Positions 9,120 through 18,609 of a stretch of DNA of 64,000 nucleotides are shown piece after piece (the stretch's first letter is position 1; each line of letters opens with the position of its first letter). The notes below the pieces were generated by a model. The model saw nothing but the letters and a program-made list of their open reading frames with translations, was not told the origin of the DNA and made no database searches. The translations under genes were made by a program, and so were the position numbers. Location: NCBI GenBank assembly GCA_002688035.1, contig NZBU01000001.1:1-64000 (forward strand), in the 5' to 3' direction. The stretch is from Candidatus Iainarchaeum sp. (GTDB lineage: Archaea > Iainarchaeota > Iainarchaeia > Iainarchaeales > GCA-2688035).

Positions 9120-9572
9120 CTATATTTCCTGCTTCCACTTTTCAACAATTTCAACATCTAGCTTTGCCTTGCCATCATAAAGTATGCTAAGCGCGCCTGT
9201 TGCAGCAGGCTCTACAATCTCGAGTTCCTGCTCGCCAAAAAGCGAGAAAGCGTTGTGGAATTCGAAGGCAGGGACTGTTGTCCACTCACCATTTTTTAGG
9301 GGTAATATTTCTTTCTCTTTTCCCTTGCCCTCTTCAACAGCCATTGAGAATATCCCATCATGCTCTTTTTTCTCAAAGAGGATTACTCCGCCAACTTCTT
9401 CACCCATTGGTTTGTTGGAATTGTTAACGCGAATTCTTTCAATATCAATGTGGAGAGCAGGCTTGTGTTCTGATTCAATAAGCAAGGCCTCTTCTTTATT
9501 CAAAGTTAATGGCCTAGAAAAGTGGATGAAAGAACCGCTTCGATAAAAAACTTTTTTCTCCAAGAAAATCAC
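9120..9572 (-). CDS. Hypothetical protein (150 aa), translationally coupled to prs
   Basis: 4-nt overlap with the prs stop; no recognised motif. Confidence 0.7.
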   Translation of the reverse strand: MIFLEKKVFYRSGSFIHFSRPLTLNKEEALLIESEHKPALHIDIERIRVNNSNKPMGEEVGGVILFEKKEHDGIFSMAVEEGKGKEKEILPLKNGEWTTVPAFEFHNAFSLFGEQELEIVEPAATGALSILYDGKAKLDVEIVEKWKQEI

Positions 9573-10501
9573 TCAAACAAACTGCTGATACTTTCATTGT
9601 TGTGGCATCGCTTGATTGCCTTGCCAAGCAAATCACTTATATCCAATACTTCCAACTTTCCGTTTCCTTTCTGCGGAATGCTGTCAGTTATAATTACACG
9701 GTCAATCTCACTTTGCTCTATTTTCTCTAGCGCGTCTTTTGAGAAAATTCCGTGCGTGGCAAAAACAGTAACAGAATTGGCGCCTGCCGCTTTCACTGTT
9801 TTGGCTGCCGCTCTAATTGTGCCGCCTGTATCAATCATATCCTCAAACACAACGCAGTCCTTTCCTTTAACGTCTCCTATCAAATGCACTGCCTCGGCAT
9901 CCCCGTGCTTTGGCCTGTGCTTGTTTACAATCGCGAGATCTACCCCAAGCTTGAGCGAGGCCTTTGTGGATTTTTTGGCCGAACCGGCGTCGGGGGCAAG
10001 AACTATTGGTGAGGATAGCTTGAGTTCCTCAGTGTATCGAATGAATTTCATAAGTGCTGTTAGAGCATCAACCGGGATGTTGAAGAAACCCTGTATCTGT
10101 TCGGAGTGAAGGTCAAGGGCAATTATTCGATCTGCTCCTGCGGCAGAAAGCAGGTCTGCTAAGAGCTTAGCAGTAATAGGTTCACGTGAAGCTGCCTTCC
10201 AGTCTTGGCGCGCATAAGCATAGTGGGGAATGACAACAGTAATGCGCGCAGCACTTGACCTTTTTGCCGCGTCAACCATAATCAGTAGTTCCATTAAATA
10301 ATCATTTATCGGGCCATACAGGCTTTGGATTAGAAATGTGTCACAGCCTCGCACATTCTCCAGGAAGCGCGCGTATGTTTCCCCATTGCTAAATTTTTTC
10401 AAATCAATTTTTCCAAGGGGAACTTCTATAGAATCGGCGATTTTTTTGGCAAGCTCAGGATGGCTGCTCCCTGAAAATATTTTCATCTCATGGTTCTTCA
10501 A
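9569..10501 (-). CDS. prs: Ribose-phosphate pyrophosphokinase
   Basis: FSGSSHPELAKKIA, FLIQSLYGPINDYLMELL, ALDLHSEQIQGFF, VFEDMIDTGGTI. Confidence 0.96.
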   Translation of the reverse strand: MKNHEMKIFSGSSHPELAKKIADSIEVPLGKIDLKKFSNGETYARFLENVRGCDTFLIQSLYGPINDYLMELLIMVDAAKRSSAARITVVIPHYAYARQDWKAASREPITAKLLADLLSAAGADRIIALDLHSEQIQGFFNIPVDALTALMKFIRYTEELKLSSPIVLAPDAGSAKKSTKASLKLGVDLAIVNKHRPKHGDAEAVHLIGDVKGKDCVVFEDMIDTGGTIRAAAKTVKAAGANSVTVFATHGIFSKDALEKIEQSEIDRVIITDSIPQKGNGKLEVLDISDLLGKAIKRCHNNESISSLFE

Positions 10502-10736
10502 CTTGGCCCACCAAAAAAAGAAAAGATAGTTGTTTTTTTAAAACAATTGGCAGAAAATTATAGTTTATATAACACTTTTAGCACCTCATGTGCTTTTTAT
10601 AAAAAATCCAGTTTATTAATAGTTGCATCTGGATGCGCCTGTTTTTCCCTAAAAACCCAGTGCATTCCAATAACCTCTGCCCAATTGCAAGCAAAGGAAT
10701 AAAAAAAGTTGTGGTTAAATTCATTCTGGTGGTAGC

Positions 10737-12017
10737 ATGGGAGATACAATTAAATCTATTAGGGCAAGACAGGTTTTGGATTCAAGGGGAAATCCAACAG
10801 TTGAAGCAGAAGTTTTAACTGAAAAAGGCAAATTTTTTGGAATAGTTCCAAGCGGTGCAAGTACTGGAACAAATGAGGCACTTGAAATGCGCGACGGTGG
10901 GAACGCTTTCAAGGGAAAAGCGGTTACAAAAGCCGTTGGAAACGTTAACAATATTATTTCGGGCAAGATTGTTGGAATGGACTGCACTTTGCAGGAAGAA
11001 ATTGACAAAGCCATGATTGAACTGGATGGCACGGAGAATAAGGACAAACTTGGGGCAAATTCAATTCTCGCAGTCAGCATGGCTGTGTGTAGGGCAGGAG
11101 CAGTAGCAAAACAAAAAGAACTTTTCCAGCACATTGCAGAGTTAAGCGGGAACAAGGGAAATGTGCTACCGCTTCCACAGATGAATGTAATGAACGGGGG
11201 AAAGCACGCAGGCCTTGATGAAGATATCCAGGAACAAATGATTGTTGCAACAGGCGCAAAAACTTACAGTGAAGCTGTTCAGGCAAGCGTTGAAACATAC
11301 CACACACTAAAAGGAATTTTGAAGAAAAAGTTTGGAGCACAGGCAACATTGATTGGAGACGAAGGCGGTTTTGTGCCAAAGGTTTCAAACGTACAGGAAA
11401 GACTTGACCTAATGAACCAGGTAATAGAAGAAGCCGGTTACAAGGGCATTATTGAACTGGCCATAGACAGCGCTTCATCTGAATTTTTTAGCGAAGGAAA
11501 ATACAAACTATATGGAAAAGAATATTCTCCAAACGAGCTCGTTGACTTTTATGCAAATCTTATTGCAACATACAGCAACATTGTTTCTTTGGAAGATGGA
11601 ATGGCTGAAGAAGATTGGGAAGGCTGGAAAAGCCTAACCGGAAAAATCGGAAACAAAATACAGATTGTTGGAGATGACCTCCTTGTGACAAATCCAAAGA
11701 TGATTGAAAGAGCAATAAGCGAAAAAAGCTGCAACGCACTGCTGCTGAAAATAAACCAGATTGGAACAATAACCGAATCCATTGAGGCTGCAAGAAAAAG
11801 TAAGGAAGCCAGTTGGGGTGTAGTTGTTTCACATAGGTCGGGGGAAACAGAGGACAGTCTTATAGCAGACTTTTTGGTGGGGATTGATGCAGGGCAAAGC
11901 AAGCTTGGGGCACCAGCCAGAAGTGAGAGAAATGCAAAGTACAATCAGTTACTACGCATAGAAGAAATACTTGGGGAGAACGCACAGTTTCCCGGAAAAA
12001 GTGTCCTAAGAAAGTAA
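10737..12017 (+). CDS. eno: Enolase
   Basis: IRARQVLDSRGNPTVEAEV, GDEGGFVP, SHRSGETED. Confidence 0.98.
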   Translation: MGDTIKSIRARQVLDSRGNPTVEAEVLTEKGKFFGIVPSGASTGTNEALEMRDGGNAFKGKAVTKAVGNVNNIISGKIVGMDCTLQEEIDKAMIELDGTENKDKLGANSILAVSMAVCRAGAVAKQKELFQHIAELSGNKGNVLPLPQMNVMNGGKHAGLDEDIQEQMIVATGAKTYSEAVQASVETYHTLKGILKKKFGAQATLIGDEGGFVPKVSNVQERLDLMNQVIEEAGYKGIIELAIDSASSEFFSEGKYKLYGKEYSPNELVDFYANLIATYSNIVSLEDGMAEEDWEGWKSLTGKIGNKIQIVGDDLLVTNPKMIERAISEKSCNALLLKINQIGTITESIEAARKSKEASWGVVVSHRSGETEDSLIADFLVGIDAGQSKLGAPARSERNAKYNQLLRIEEILGENAQFPGKSVLRK

Positions 12018-12247
12018 TCTAAACCATTTTTGAAGAATTTGCTTTCGGACTATATTCCAGAGTCTGTATTGCCAGAAATTGCATAAAACATTAAACTTTG
12101 GCCCAGGATGGCACTACTCTGTTCAAAAAATTTGGTATTTGCCTGTTTTTTGATGTCAGATGCGGTCTTTTTCACATGGTTTTGAGAGTATTACAGATTA
12201 GGACTAAGAGCAAATTTTAAATATACAAACCTCCTTATTGGAGTGTA

Positions 12248-13486
12248 ATGTTAGAAATAGACCTTATTATTTTGGGAATCCTGCTGGTCCTGAGTGCCTT
12301 CTTCTCAGGTGTGGAAACAGCCATTGTTTCAGTAGATAGGATAAAGGCAAGACAGCTTGTGAAGGAAGGCAACAAGTCAGCCAAGCTTATTGAAGAGTTT
12401 CAGAATAACCCTCATAAAATGCTTAGCGCAATACTGATTGGAAACAATGTGGTTAATATTGCTTCAACCGCCATCGCGACAAATGTGGCAATCCAGATTT
12501 TTCAGAGTAATGCGATTGGAATCGCAATTGGAATAATGACCTTTGTGATTCTTGTGTTTGGGGAAATAACTCCAAAGAGTATTGCAGTGCAAAACTCCGT
12601 TGCAATCTCCCTTATCGCAATTCGCCCAATAAAACTTCTTTCAATTTTATTGAGCCCACTGATTTGGTTGTTGGGGGGCGTGCGAGGACTTTTAGGGAGA
12701 ATAATTGGAGTGCGGGAGAATCAGCGCATGACAGAGCAGGACATCAAGACAATGGTTACAATGGGTGCGGAAGCAGGGGCAATAAACAAAATTGAGAGGG
12801 AAATGATTCACAGGATTTTCAGCTTTAACGATATTGATGTCGAACAAGTTATGACTCCAAGCATTGAAATGAAAACAATTCCAAGTGGAACAAAAATTAA
12901 AGAGATAAAAAAGCTTTTTGTTGAAACACCTTTTTCACGCATCCCCATTTATGACGAAAAGAAAAGAAAAATAACGGGAATATTTTATGTGAAGGATGCC
13001 TGGGCCTACCTTAAGAAGAAGGATGAAAATACTCTTGTGGAAAAAATCGCGCGCCCAGCACTCTTTGTGCCGAAAACCAAGAAGATTGATAAACTGCTTT
13101 CGCAATTCCAACAGGAGTACATTCATCTTGCGGTCGTAATTGATGATTATGGGGGAGTGCTTGGAATCGTTACCATCGAAGATTTGTTAGAGGAGATTGT
13201 TGGGGAGATAGTGGATGAGTCAGATGTTGAACTTGGAATCAGAAAAGTGGGAAAAGATGTTTTTGAGGCAAGTGGAAAAATCAGCCTCGATGAGATAAAC
13301 CAGCACGTTGGCACAAAGTGGGAAAGTAAAGAGTTTGATACCCTGAGTGGTTTCATAATAGAAAAACTTGATCGCCTGCCAAAGGAGAACGAGGAAATAA
13401 AAGTCGACAAACACACTATCACTCCAATTAAGGTACGCGAACCAAAGATACTCAGAATTCGAATATCAAAGAATGTAAACAAGTAA
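12248..13486 (+). CDS. CNNM/CorC-type protein (DUF21 + tandem CBS + CorC_HlyC domain)
   Basis: FFSGVETAIVSVDR, VMTPSIEM, HLAVVIDDYGGVLGIVTIEDLLEEIVGEI. Confidence 0.95.
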   Translation: MLEIDLIILGILLVLSAFFSGVETAIVSVDRIKARQLVKEGNKSAKLIEEFQNNPHKMLSAILIGNNVVNIASTAIATNVAIQIFQSNAIGIAIGIMTFVILVFGEITPKSIAVQNSVAISLIAIRPIKLLSILLSPLIWLLGGVRGLLGRIIGVRENQRMTEQDIKTMVTMGAEAGAINKIEREMIHRIFSFNDIDVEQVMTPSIEMKTIPSGTKIKEIKKLFVETPFSRIPIYDEKKRKITGIFYVKDAWAYLKKKDENTLVEKIARPALFVPKTKKIDKLLSQFQQEYIHLAVVIDDYGGVLGIVTIEDLLEEIVGEIVDESDVELGIRKVGKDVFEASGKISLDEINQHVGTKWESKEFDTLSGFIIEKLDRLPKENEEIKVDKHTITPIKVREPKILRIRISKNVNK

Positions 13487-13530
13487 GAACCATTAAAATA
13501 GTTACTAGGCATAATTGGTTCTAGATTTCT

Positions 13531-14679
13531 ATGAAAAAGCTATTTGCCTTACTGTTTTTGCTCATAGTGTTATTGCTGCCAATTACAGCGTTAGCTGACA
13601 CTGATGCAAGCACTTGCGATACCGATATAGATGAAGTGAAGGTCTATTATTTCTGGAGCGAAAACTGTGCGGAATGTGCCAACGGAACAGAATTTTTGAA
13701 TGGGCTTGAAGGGAAATACGGGGGAAAAATTGAAGTCCAGTACTTACGAGCAGAAGATAATCTTGAGCTATTCAATCAGATGGCAGAAAGTCACGGCGCA
13801 GCTACTCAATGGCTCCCGGTCACATTTATTCCTTGCTGCAACTGGCATGTTGTGGGTTTTAATGAGGAGATTGGAAAAGAGATCGATAAACACATTGAAG
13901 ATAAACATAATGATCCAGTTTGCAAAGAGGACGACTATGTTCTAGTGCCCATACTTGGGAAAATTGAAATGAAAAATATTTCCTTGCCGCTTTTCACAAT
14001 AACCCTTGGAGTGCTAGATGGATTTAATCCTTGTGCAATGTTTATACTTCTCATCTTGCTTTCATTACTCATTCACACAAAGAGCAGGAAGAGAACCGCA
14101 TTTGTAGCAGGAACATTTGTGTTCTTCTCGGGTCTTGTTTACTTCCTTTTCATGACGCTCTGGCTGAACATCTTCCTTTTCTTTGGATACAGCAATATTA
14201 TTAGAACAGTACTTGCGCTATTTGCATTGGGAGTCGGCCTGATTAATGTCAAGGACTTTTTCTTTTTTAAGAAAGGAATTTCGCTTTCAATTCCCGATAG
14301 TGTAAAGCCGGGCATATTCAAAAAAATGCGCGGAATTGTGCAAAGTAAAGAGTGGCCAATAATAATTTTCGGAACAATATTCCTGGCTTTCTCTGTAAAC
14401 CTCTTTGAGTTCTTGTGCACAGCAGGCTTTCCCGCAATATTCACAAAAGTTTTGGCATCACAGAACCTTGAGCCAATAATGTATTACTTCTATATGTTAC
14501 TTTACATTATTTTCTATATGATTGATGATGCAATAATGATTGCTATTGCAGTAATAACTTTGAGAAGCCAGCGTCTGACAGAAGTCGGTGGAAAGTGGCT
14601 GAAGCTTATTAGTGGACTTGTTATGTTGGGATTGGGATTGGCCCTTTTGTTCGCACCCGAACTACTCACCTTTGTTTAA
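13531..14679 (+). CDS. Fusion of secreted thioredoxin-like domain (CAEC) with CcdA/DsbD-type membrane electron carrier
   Basis: Signal peptide, YYFWSENCAECANGTEFL, then six-TM-type domain with LDGFNPCAMF and FEFLCTAGFPA. Confidence 0.85.
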   Translation: MKKLFALLFLLIVLLLPITALADTDASTCDTDIDEVKVYYFWSENCAECANGTEFLNGLEGKYGGKIEVQYLRAEDNLELFNQMAESHGAATQWLPVTFIPCCNWHVVGFNEEIGKEIDKHIEDKHNDPVCKEDDYVLVPILGKIEMKNISLPLFTITLGVLDGFNPCAMFILLILLSLLIHTKSRKRTAFVAGTFVFFSGLVYFLFMTLWLNIFLFFGYSNIIRTVLALFALGVGLINVKDFFFFKKGISLSIPDSVKPGIFKKMRGIVQSKEWPIIIFGTIFLAFSVNLFEFLCTAGFPAIFTKVLASQNLEPIMYYFYMLLYIIFYMIDDAIMIAIAVITLRSQRLTEVGGKWLKLISGLVMLGLGLALLFAPELLTFV

Positions 14680-14732
14680 ACAATTAGCCTTGACTTTTTC
14701 TTAAAAAACATTTCCCAACTAGAATTATCACT

Positions 14733-15491
14733 ATGGATTGGGCAATCGCAACCAACAAGATTAGAGACGGCATCTCAAAAAAACATCTGACAACTATTTT
14801 CGGGGTTTGCGAAGTGGATTATATTGGTAGAGCTACAAGCCGACTTCCACTAGGAAAAAGACTTGTTCTCATTAAGGGAGACAACTCTATCAGCATACAC
14901 CAGAACAGGCTTGTGAGGCCAACGAATTATATGATGAACACGCGCATAGGGGTTGAGGTCAATGGAGATAGCGCGATTCTTGTTGCAAAAAGGCTCAAGC
15001 CAAAGGAAAGCCTTACAGTAAAGTTTGATAGGATTGATGACGTGCAGTCATATGAAATGGAAATAAGCAATGACTTAAGATTAAGCGGCTCGGAAAAAGA
15101 CTTGAATGATATGCTAATGCAGGACCTCTCGATGATAGAACCAGGATTAAAGCCACTTAATCAACAGGAACAATTTAGAAAAGGAGTGGCGGACATAATT
15201 GCGGAGGATGCACAGGGCAATCTTGTTGTAATAGAGTTAAAGCGCAGGCAGGCTGACTATGCCAGTGTTACGCAACTGCAGAGATATATGCAACAGGTGG
15301 AAAAGATAAAGGGAAAAACCGCGCGCGGAATACTGCTCGCGCCAAGTATAAGGAAGAACGCCAAAGAACTGTTGGAGAACATGGGGTTGGAATATGCGAG
15401 AATTGATTTTGAGCTATTGCCAGCAAGCAATGAAAAGGCAAAAATTAAAGGCCTTAAAAAGAAGCAGGAAACCCTACATAGATTCTGCTAA
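14733..15491 (+). CDS. nucS: Endonuclease NucS (DUF91)
   Basis: RKGVADIIAEDAQGNLVVIELKRRQADYASVTQLQRYM nuclease core. Confidence 0.93.
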   Translation: MDWAIATNKIRDGISKKHLTTIFGVCEVDYIGRATSRLPLGKRLVLIKGDNSISIHQNRLVRPTNYMMNTRIGVEVNGDSAILVAKRLKPKESLTVKFDRIDDVQSYEMEISNDLRLSGSEKDLNDMLMQDLSMIEPGLKPLNQQEQFRKGVADIIAEDAQGNLVVIELKRRQADYASVTQLQRYMQQVEKIKGKTARGILLAPSIRKNAKELLENMGLEYARIDFELLPASNEKAKIKGLKKKQETLHRFC

Positions 15492-15532
15492 AACAGGAAA
15501 ACAAAAGATTTAATAAAAAGAAACTCTATTTT

Positions 15533-15829
15533 ATGAGCATGGATGCAACAGACTTTGCAATTGGCATAGTGCTTATCGCTCTTCTCACCTGGGTGTCACT
15601 AATTTCACTGAACCAAGGTGCGGCAGGCGTATCGATTGCAGATTTATATGCAATCTCTTCATTAAGTGAGCCACTGATTTCGCCGGAGGAACTATGCCCA
15701 GCTGAAAGCGGATTTAAACTGGTTCAGCCGGAAAGAATAGATGACAATCCATACTATGTTTCAGTGGGAAAAACAGAGTTCAGACAAACCTACTTTTGCT
15801 TCTACGAAAAAGTGGACGAATCAGCTTAG
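15533..15829 (+). CDS. Hypothetical protein with N-terminal TM segment
   Basis: 98 aa; convergent, 9-nt overlap with nadA 3' end. Confidence 0.55.
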   Translation: MSMDATDFAIGIVLIALLTWVSLISLNQGAAGVSIADLYAISSLSEPLISPEELCPAESGFKLVQPERIDDNPYYVSVGKTEFRQTYFCFYEKVDESA

Positions 15830-16726
15830 CTCAAGCATTCTGTTAATTGCTTTGACTGCCTTTTCGCTAATGTCTTTTGGAACCTGAACCTCATTGCGCT
15901 CTTCTTTAAGCGTGAGATATACATCTTCTAACGTAGTCTTTTTCATTTGACGGCAGATTGCGTTTTCAAAAGCAGGGAAAATCTTTTTCTCAGGGTTTTC
16001 TTTCTGCAATCGGTGGATAAGACCAACTTCTGTTCCAATAATAAATTCTTTTCCAGGAAGTTCTTTCACAAGCTTAACCATCCCTGAAGTTGAGGCAATG
16101 TAGTCTGCACGATCCTGAACATCGGCAGGACATTCAGGGTGAACAATTATTGTTGCCTTAGGATGCCTTTCGATGGCAACTTCTAAAGCAGGTAATTCAA
16201 TAATATTGTGGACATAGCAGTGGCCATTTTCTGGAACAGGAATAATTTTTTTGTCACTGCGCTCTTGCACATAGTGCACAAGGTTTTTGTCGGGCCCGAA
16301 AAGAATTGTATCAGAGTCCATTGCATTGACAATTTTGTCTGCGTTGGCTGAAGTGCAGCAGCAGTCCGCAAGCGCCTTGCACTCTGCACTACTGTTAACA
16401 TAGAGAATTACCTTGGCGCTTGGATGTTGCTCCTTGGCCTTTAGAAGTTCTTCTTTGGAAAGCATGGCAGCCATTGGGCAGCAGGCCTCCTTTGAAGTAA
16501 TCAAAACCTTTTTGTTGGGGTTAAGTATTTTTGCTATTTCAGCCATAAAGTCCACGCCGGCAAAGACAATCAGGTCAGCATCTGTTTCAGAGGCCTTTCT
16601 GGCAAGGCCAAGGCTATCGCCCAAAAAGTCCTGCACATCCTGCACCTCTGCTCTCTGATAATTGTGAACCAGGAGAACGGCATTCTTCTCCTTCTTTAAC
16701 CTATCAATCTCATCCACCAAATCCAT
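15821..16726 (-). CDS. nadA: Quinolinate synthase
   Basis: VLLVHNYQRAEVQDVQDFLGDSL, GVDFMAEIAKILNP, VHPECP, GTEVGLIHRL. Confidence 0.97.
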   Translation of the reverse strand: MDLVDEIDRLKKEKNAVLLVHNYQRAEVQDVQDFLGDSLGLARKASETDADLIVFAGVDFMAEIAKILNPNKKVLITSKEACCPMAAMLSKEELLKAKEQHPSAKVILYVNSSAECKALADCCCTSANADKIVNAMDSDTILFGPDKNLVHYVQERSDKKIIPVPENGHCYVHNIIELPALEVAIERHPKATIIVHPECPADVQDRADYIASTSGMVKLVKELPGKEFIIGTEVGLIHRLQKENPEKKIFPAFENAICRQMKKTTLEDVYLTLKEERNEVQVPKDISEKAVKAINRMLELS

Positions 16727-16734
16727 TTTTCCAC

Positions 16735-17493
16735 CTAAAAAATATTTATTCCATTCTGTATTTTTTTAACCAAATCAAATGCGCTATAAGCTGCCGTACT
16801 GCTTGTCTTCGGATTTTTTGTGGGTTGTGCCTTTACATCCAAAACAAAGTTGCCGAAAGCGTGCTTGACATTTAGAGTGTGCCTGTTTCCTCCACAGTCA
16901 GGATCGGAAACAAGTTTTACAGTAGTCTTGTCAAAACCGATTCCGTTAAGGGAAACAGTGGCACTAATGTTAATGTTCTTAGGATATGCTTTGCAAGCTT
17001 CTCTTGCAGTGCCTTCAAAAATAATTGTTTTCTCAGAATCCTCTCGACCCCAGCCCTTTGGGTTTTTCCTTGAAACAATTTCAACTTCCTCAAGCTCAGA
17101 CTGCATTGCCTTAAGCAGGTCTATTGCTGCAATCGCTCCACTCGGAGCAAAGAGTTTTGTTCCATTAGACTTGCATAAGCCCTTAACTTTTTCTTCAAGG
17201 CCTTTGTCTGCAAAAGCCCCAACACTAAGAACAAGAAAGTTTGTTGTTGAAAGCACATGCTCGGCGTACTGCCCGATTGCCTGCTGGGACGCAGCCTCAA
17301 TAACCAAGTCTGGTTTCTTCGCACCCATTTCACTAATCGAATTGATTACAATGTCTTCTGAAAAGTCTTTTACTTTCTCAGGATCAATATCAAGAACAAA
17401 GCATAGTTCCAGTGAGGAATCTTCCTGGATTCTCTTAACTAGAAAACCTCCAATCGTGCCTACTCCTATTAAACCAATTTTCAACCCAAACAC
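16735..17493 (-). CDS. nadX: L-aspartate dehydrogenase
   Basis: GLIGVGTIGGFL Rossmann motif, SGAIAAIDLLKA, ISATVSLNGIGFDKTTVKLVSDP; adjacent to nadA. Confidence 0.93.
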   Translation of the reverse strand: MFGLKIGLIGVGTIGGFLVKRIQEDSSLELCFVLDIDPEKVKDFSEDIVINSISEMGAKKPDLVIEAASQQAIGQYAEHVLSTTNFLVLSVGAFADKGLEEKVKGLCKSNGTKLFAPSGAIAAIDLLKAMQSELEEVEIVSRKNPKGWGREDSEKTIIFEGTAREACKAYPKNINISATVSLNGIGFDKTTVKLVSDPDCGGNRHTLNVKHAFGNFVLDVKAQPTKNPKTSSTAAYSAFDLVKKIQNGINIF

Positions 17494-17508
17494 CCCTAAG
17501 ATTTAGAA

Positions 17509-18609
17509 TCACAAAGAAATTAATGCTTTTGGTGCATTGCTCAGCTTCCGACATTTACCTGTTTTTACCACAATATCGTCCTCAATCCTTATTCCAAAGC
17601 CTTTGAGGTATACGGCGGGTTCTACGGTAAGCACCATATTCCTTCCAAGAACTGTTTTGCTGTCAGGTAGGAATCCGCATGGAGCGTCATGAGTTTCAAG
17701 ACCTAAGCCATGACCTAAACCATGAACAAGCTTTTGCCCAGTGCTCTTTTTTAAGAATGATGAGACTTTTTTGAATATTTGCGAAGCACTTGCTCCCTCA
17801 ACGCTTAGTTCCTCACCAATCTTTTTTGCTTCAAACACTGCACTGTAAACCTTTTGCTCCTGCTTTGTTGGTCTGCCAACTGAGAACATTCTTGTTAAAT
17901 CCCCACAGTAACCTTTGTAACGAGCACCGCAATCAATCAGAATCAAGCCCTTGCGAATTTTTTTGTCAGAGGGAACATGGTGTGGGAAAGTACTATTCCG
18001 ACCATTAGCCACTATGACAGGGAATGCAAGAGATTCTCCTGTTTGCTCGCGCAGCAAAATCTCGATTTTCAATGCAAGCTGTTTCTCAGTTATCCCTTTT
18101 CTGAAAAGTCTGGGAACTTTCCTGAGAACCTTCTCCGTTATTTTTGCGGCTTTTGCAATCTTTTCTATTTCAGCATTGCTTTTTATGTTTCGGGTTTCCA
18201 TCAACTGCTCTGAGATATCTACAAAACGTTTTTTTGGCAAAGCCTTTTGCAGGGCTTTGAAAGATGAAATAGTGTAAATAGATTTGTTTACCCCGATCTT
18301 TTTTCCTTTGAGTTCTTTTTTCAAAAGGGACTCCATCTCTTTTCTTTTTTTGACGGTTTTGATTCTGAGTTTTTTTCCTTTTACTTCAGGATCAAGAACT
18401 GTGCGCACAACCAACGGCTTCTTCTTTTTACCAAGGAGAAGAAAGTTATTGGTGAGAAAGCCAGAAGGCAAACCAGAAAAATAGGGAAATGAAGCATCAG
18501 GATTGTTGGGGAATGTCCTTAGCGCAATAGCATCTACTTTAGTTTTTCCAAATAGTTCTTTTATTCTCTCGCGCATCATACCACGAGCTTTCCCTTCTTC
18601 ATTATCCAA
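17509..18609 (-). CDS. M24 family Xaa-Pro aminopeptidase
   Basis: ILIDCGARYKGYCGDLTRMFSVG, HGLGHGLGLETHDAP, LTVEPAVY. Confidence 0.93.
   Translation of the reverse strand: MDNEEGKARGMMRERIKELFGKTKVDAIALRTFPNNPDASFPYFSGLPSGFLTNNFLLLGKKKKPLVVRTVLDPEVKGKKLRIKTVKKRKEMESLLKKELKGKKIGVNKSIYTISSFKALQKALPKKRFVDISEQLMETRNIKSNAEIEKIAKAAKITEKVLRKVPRLFRKGITEKQLALKIEILLREQTGESLAFPVIVANGRNSTFPHHVPSDKKIRKGLILIDCGARYKGYCGDLTRMFSVGRPTKQEQKVYSAVFEAKKIGEELSVEGASASQIFKKVSSFLKKSTGQKLVHGLGHGLGLETHDAPCGFLPDSKTVLGRNMVLTVEPAVYLKGFGIRIEDDIVVKTGKCRKLSNAPKALISL

Noticed and set aside
9522-10109. 195-aa plus-strand ORF
   Set aside because: Antisense to prs and the neighbouring hypothetical gene; no recognisable motif.
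10560-10700. Minus-strand frame NFFYSFACNWAEVIGMHWVFREKQAHPDATINKLDFL*KAHEVLKVLYKL*
   Set aside because: Could be a decayed small gene between prs and eno, but it is short, has an internal stop and no recognisable family; not enough support.
12018-12247. 230-nt gap between eno and the CNNM-like gene as a possible ncRNA
   Set aside because: No clear C/D box, H/ACA, tRNA or strong hairpin signal seen by eye.
16820-17506. 228-aa plus-strand ORF
   Set aside because: Fully antisense to nadX, which has clear family motifs; Ser/Pro-rich shadow translation.
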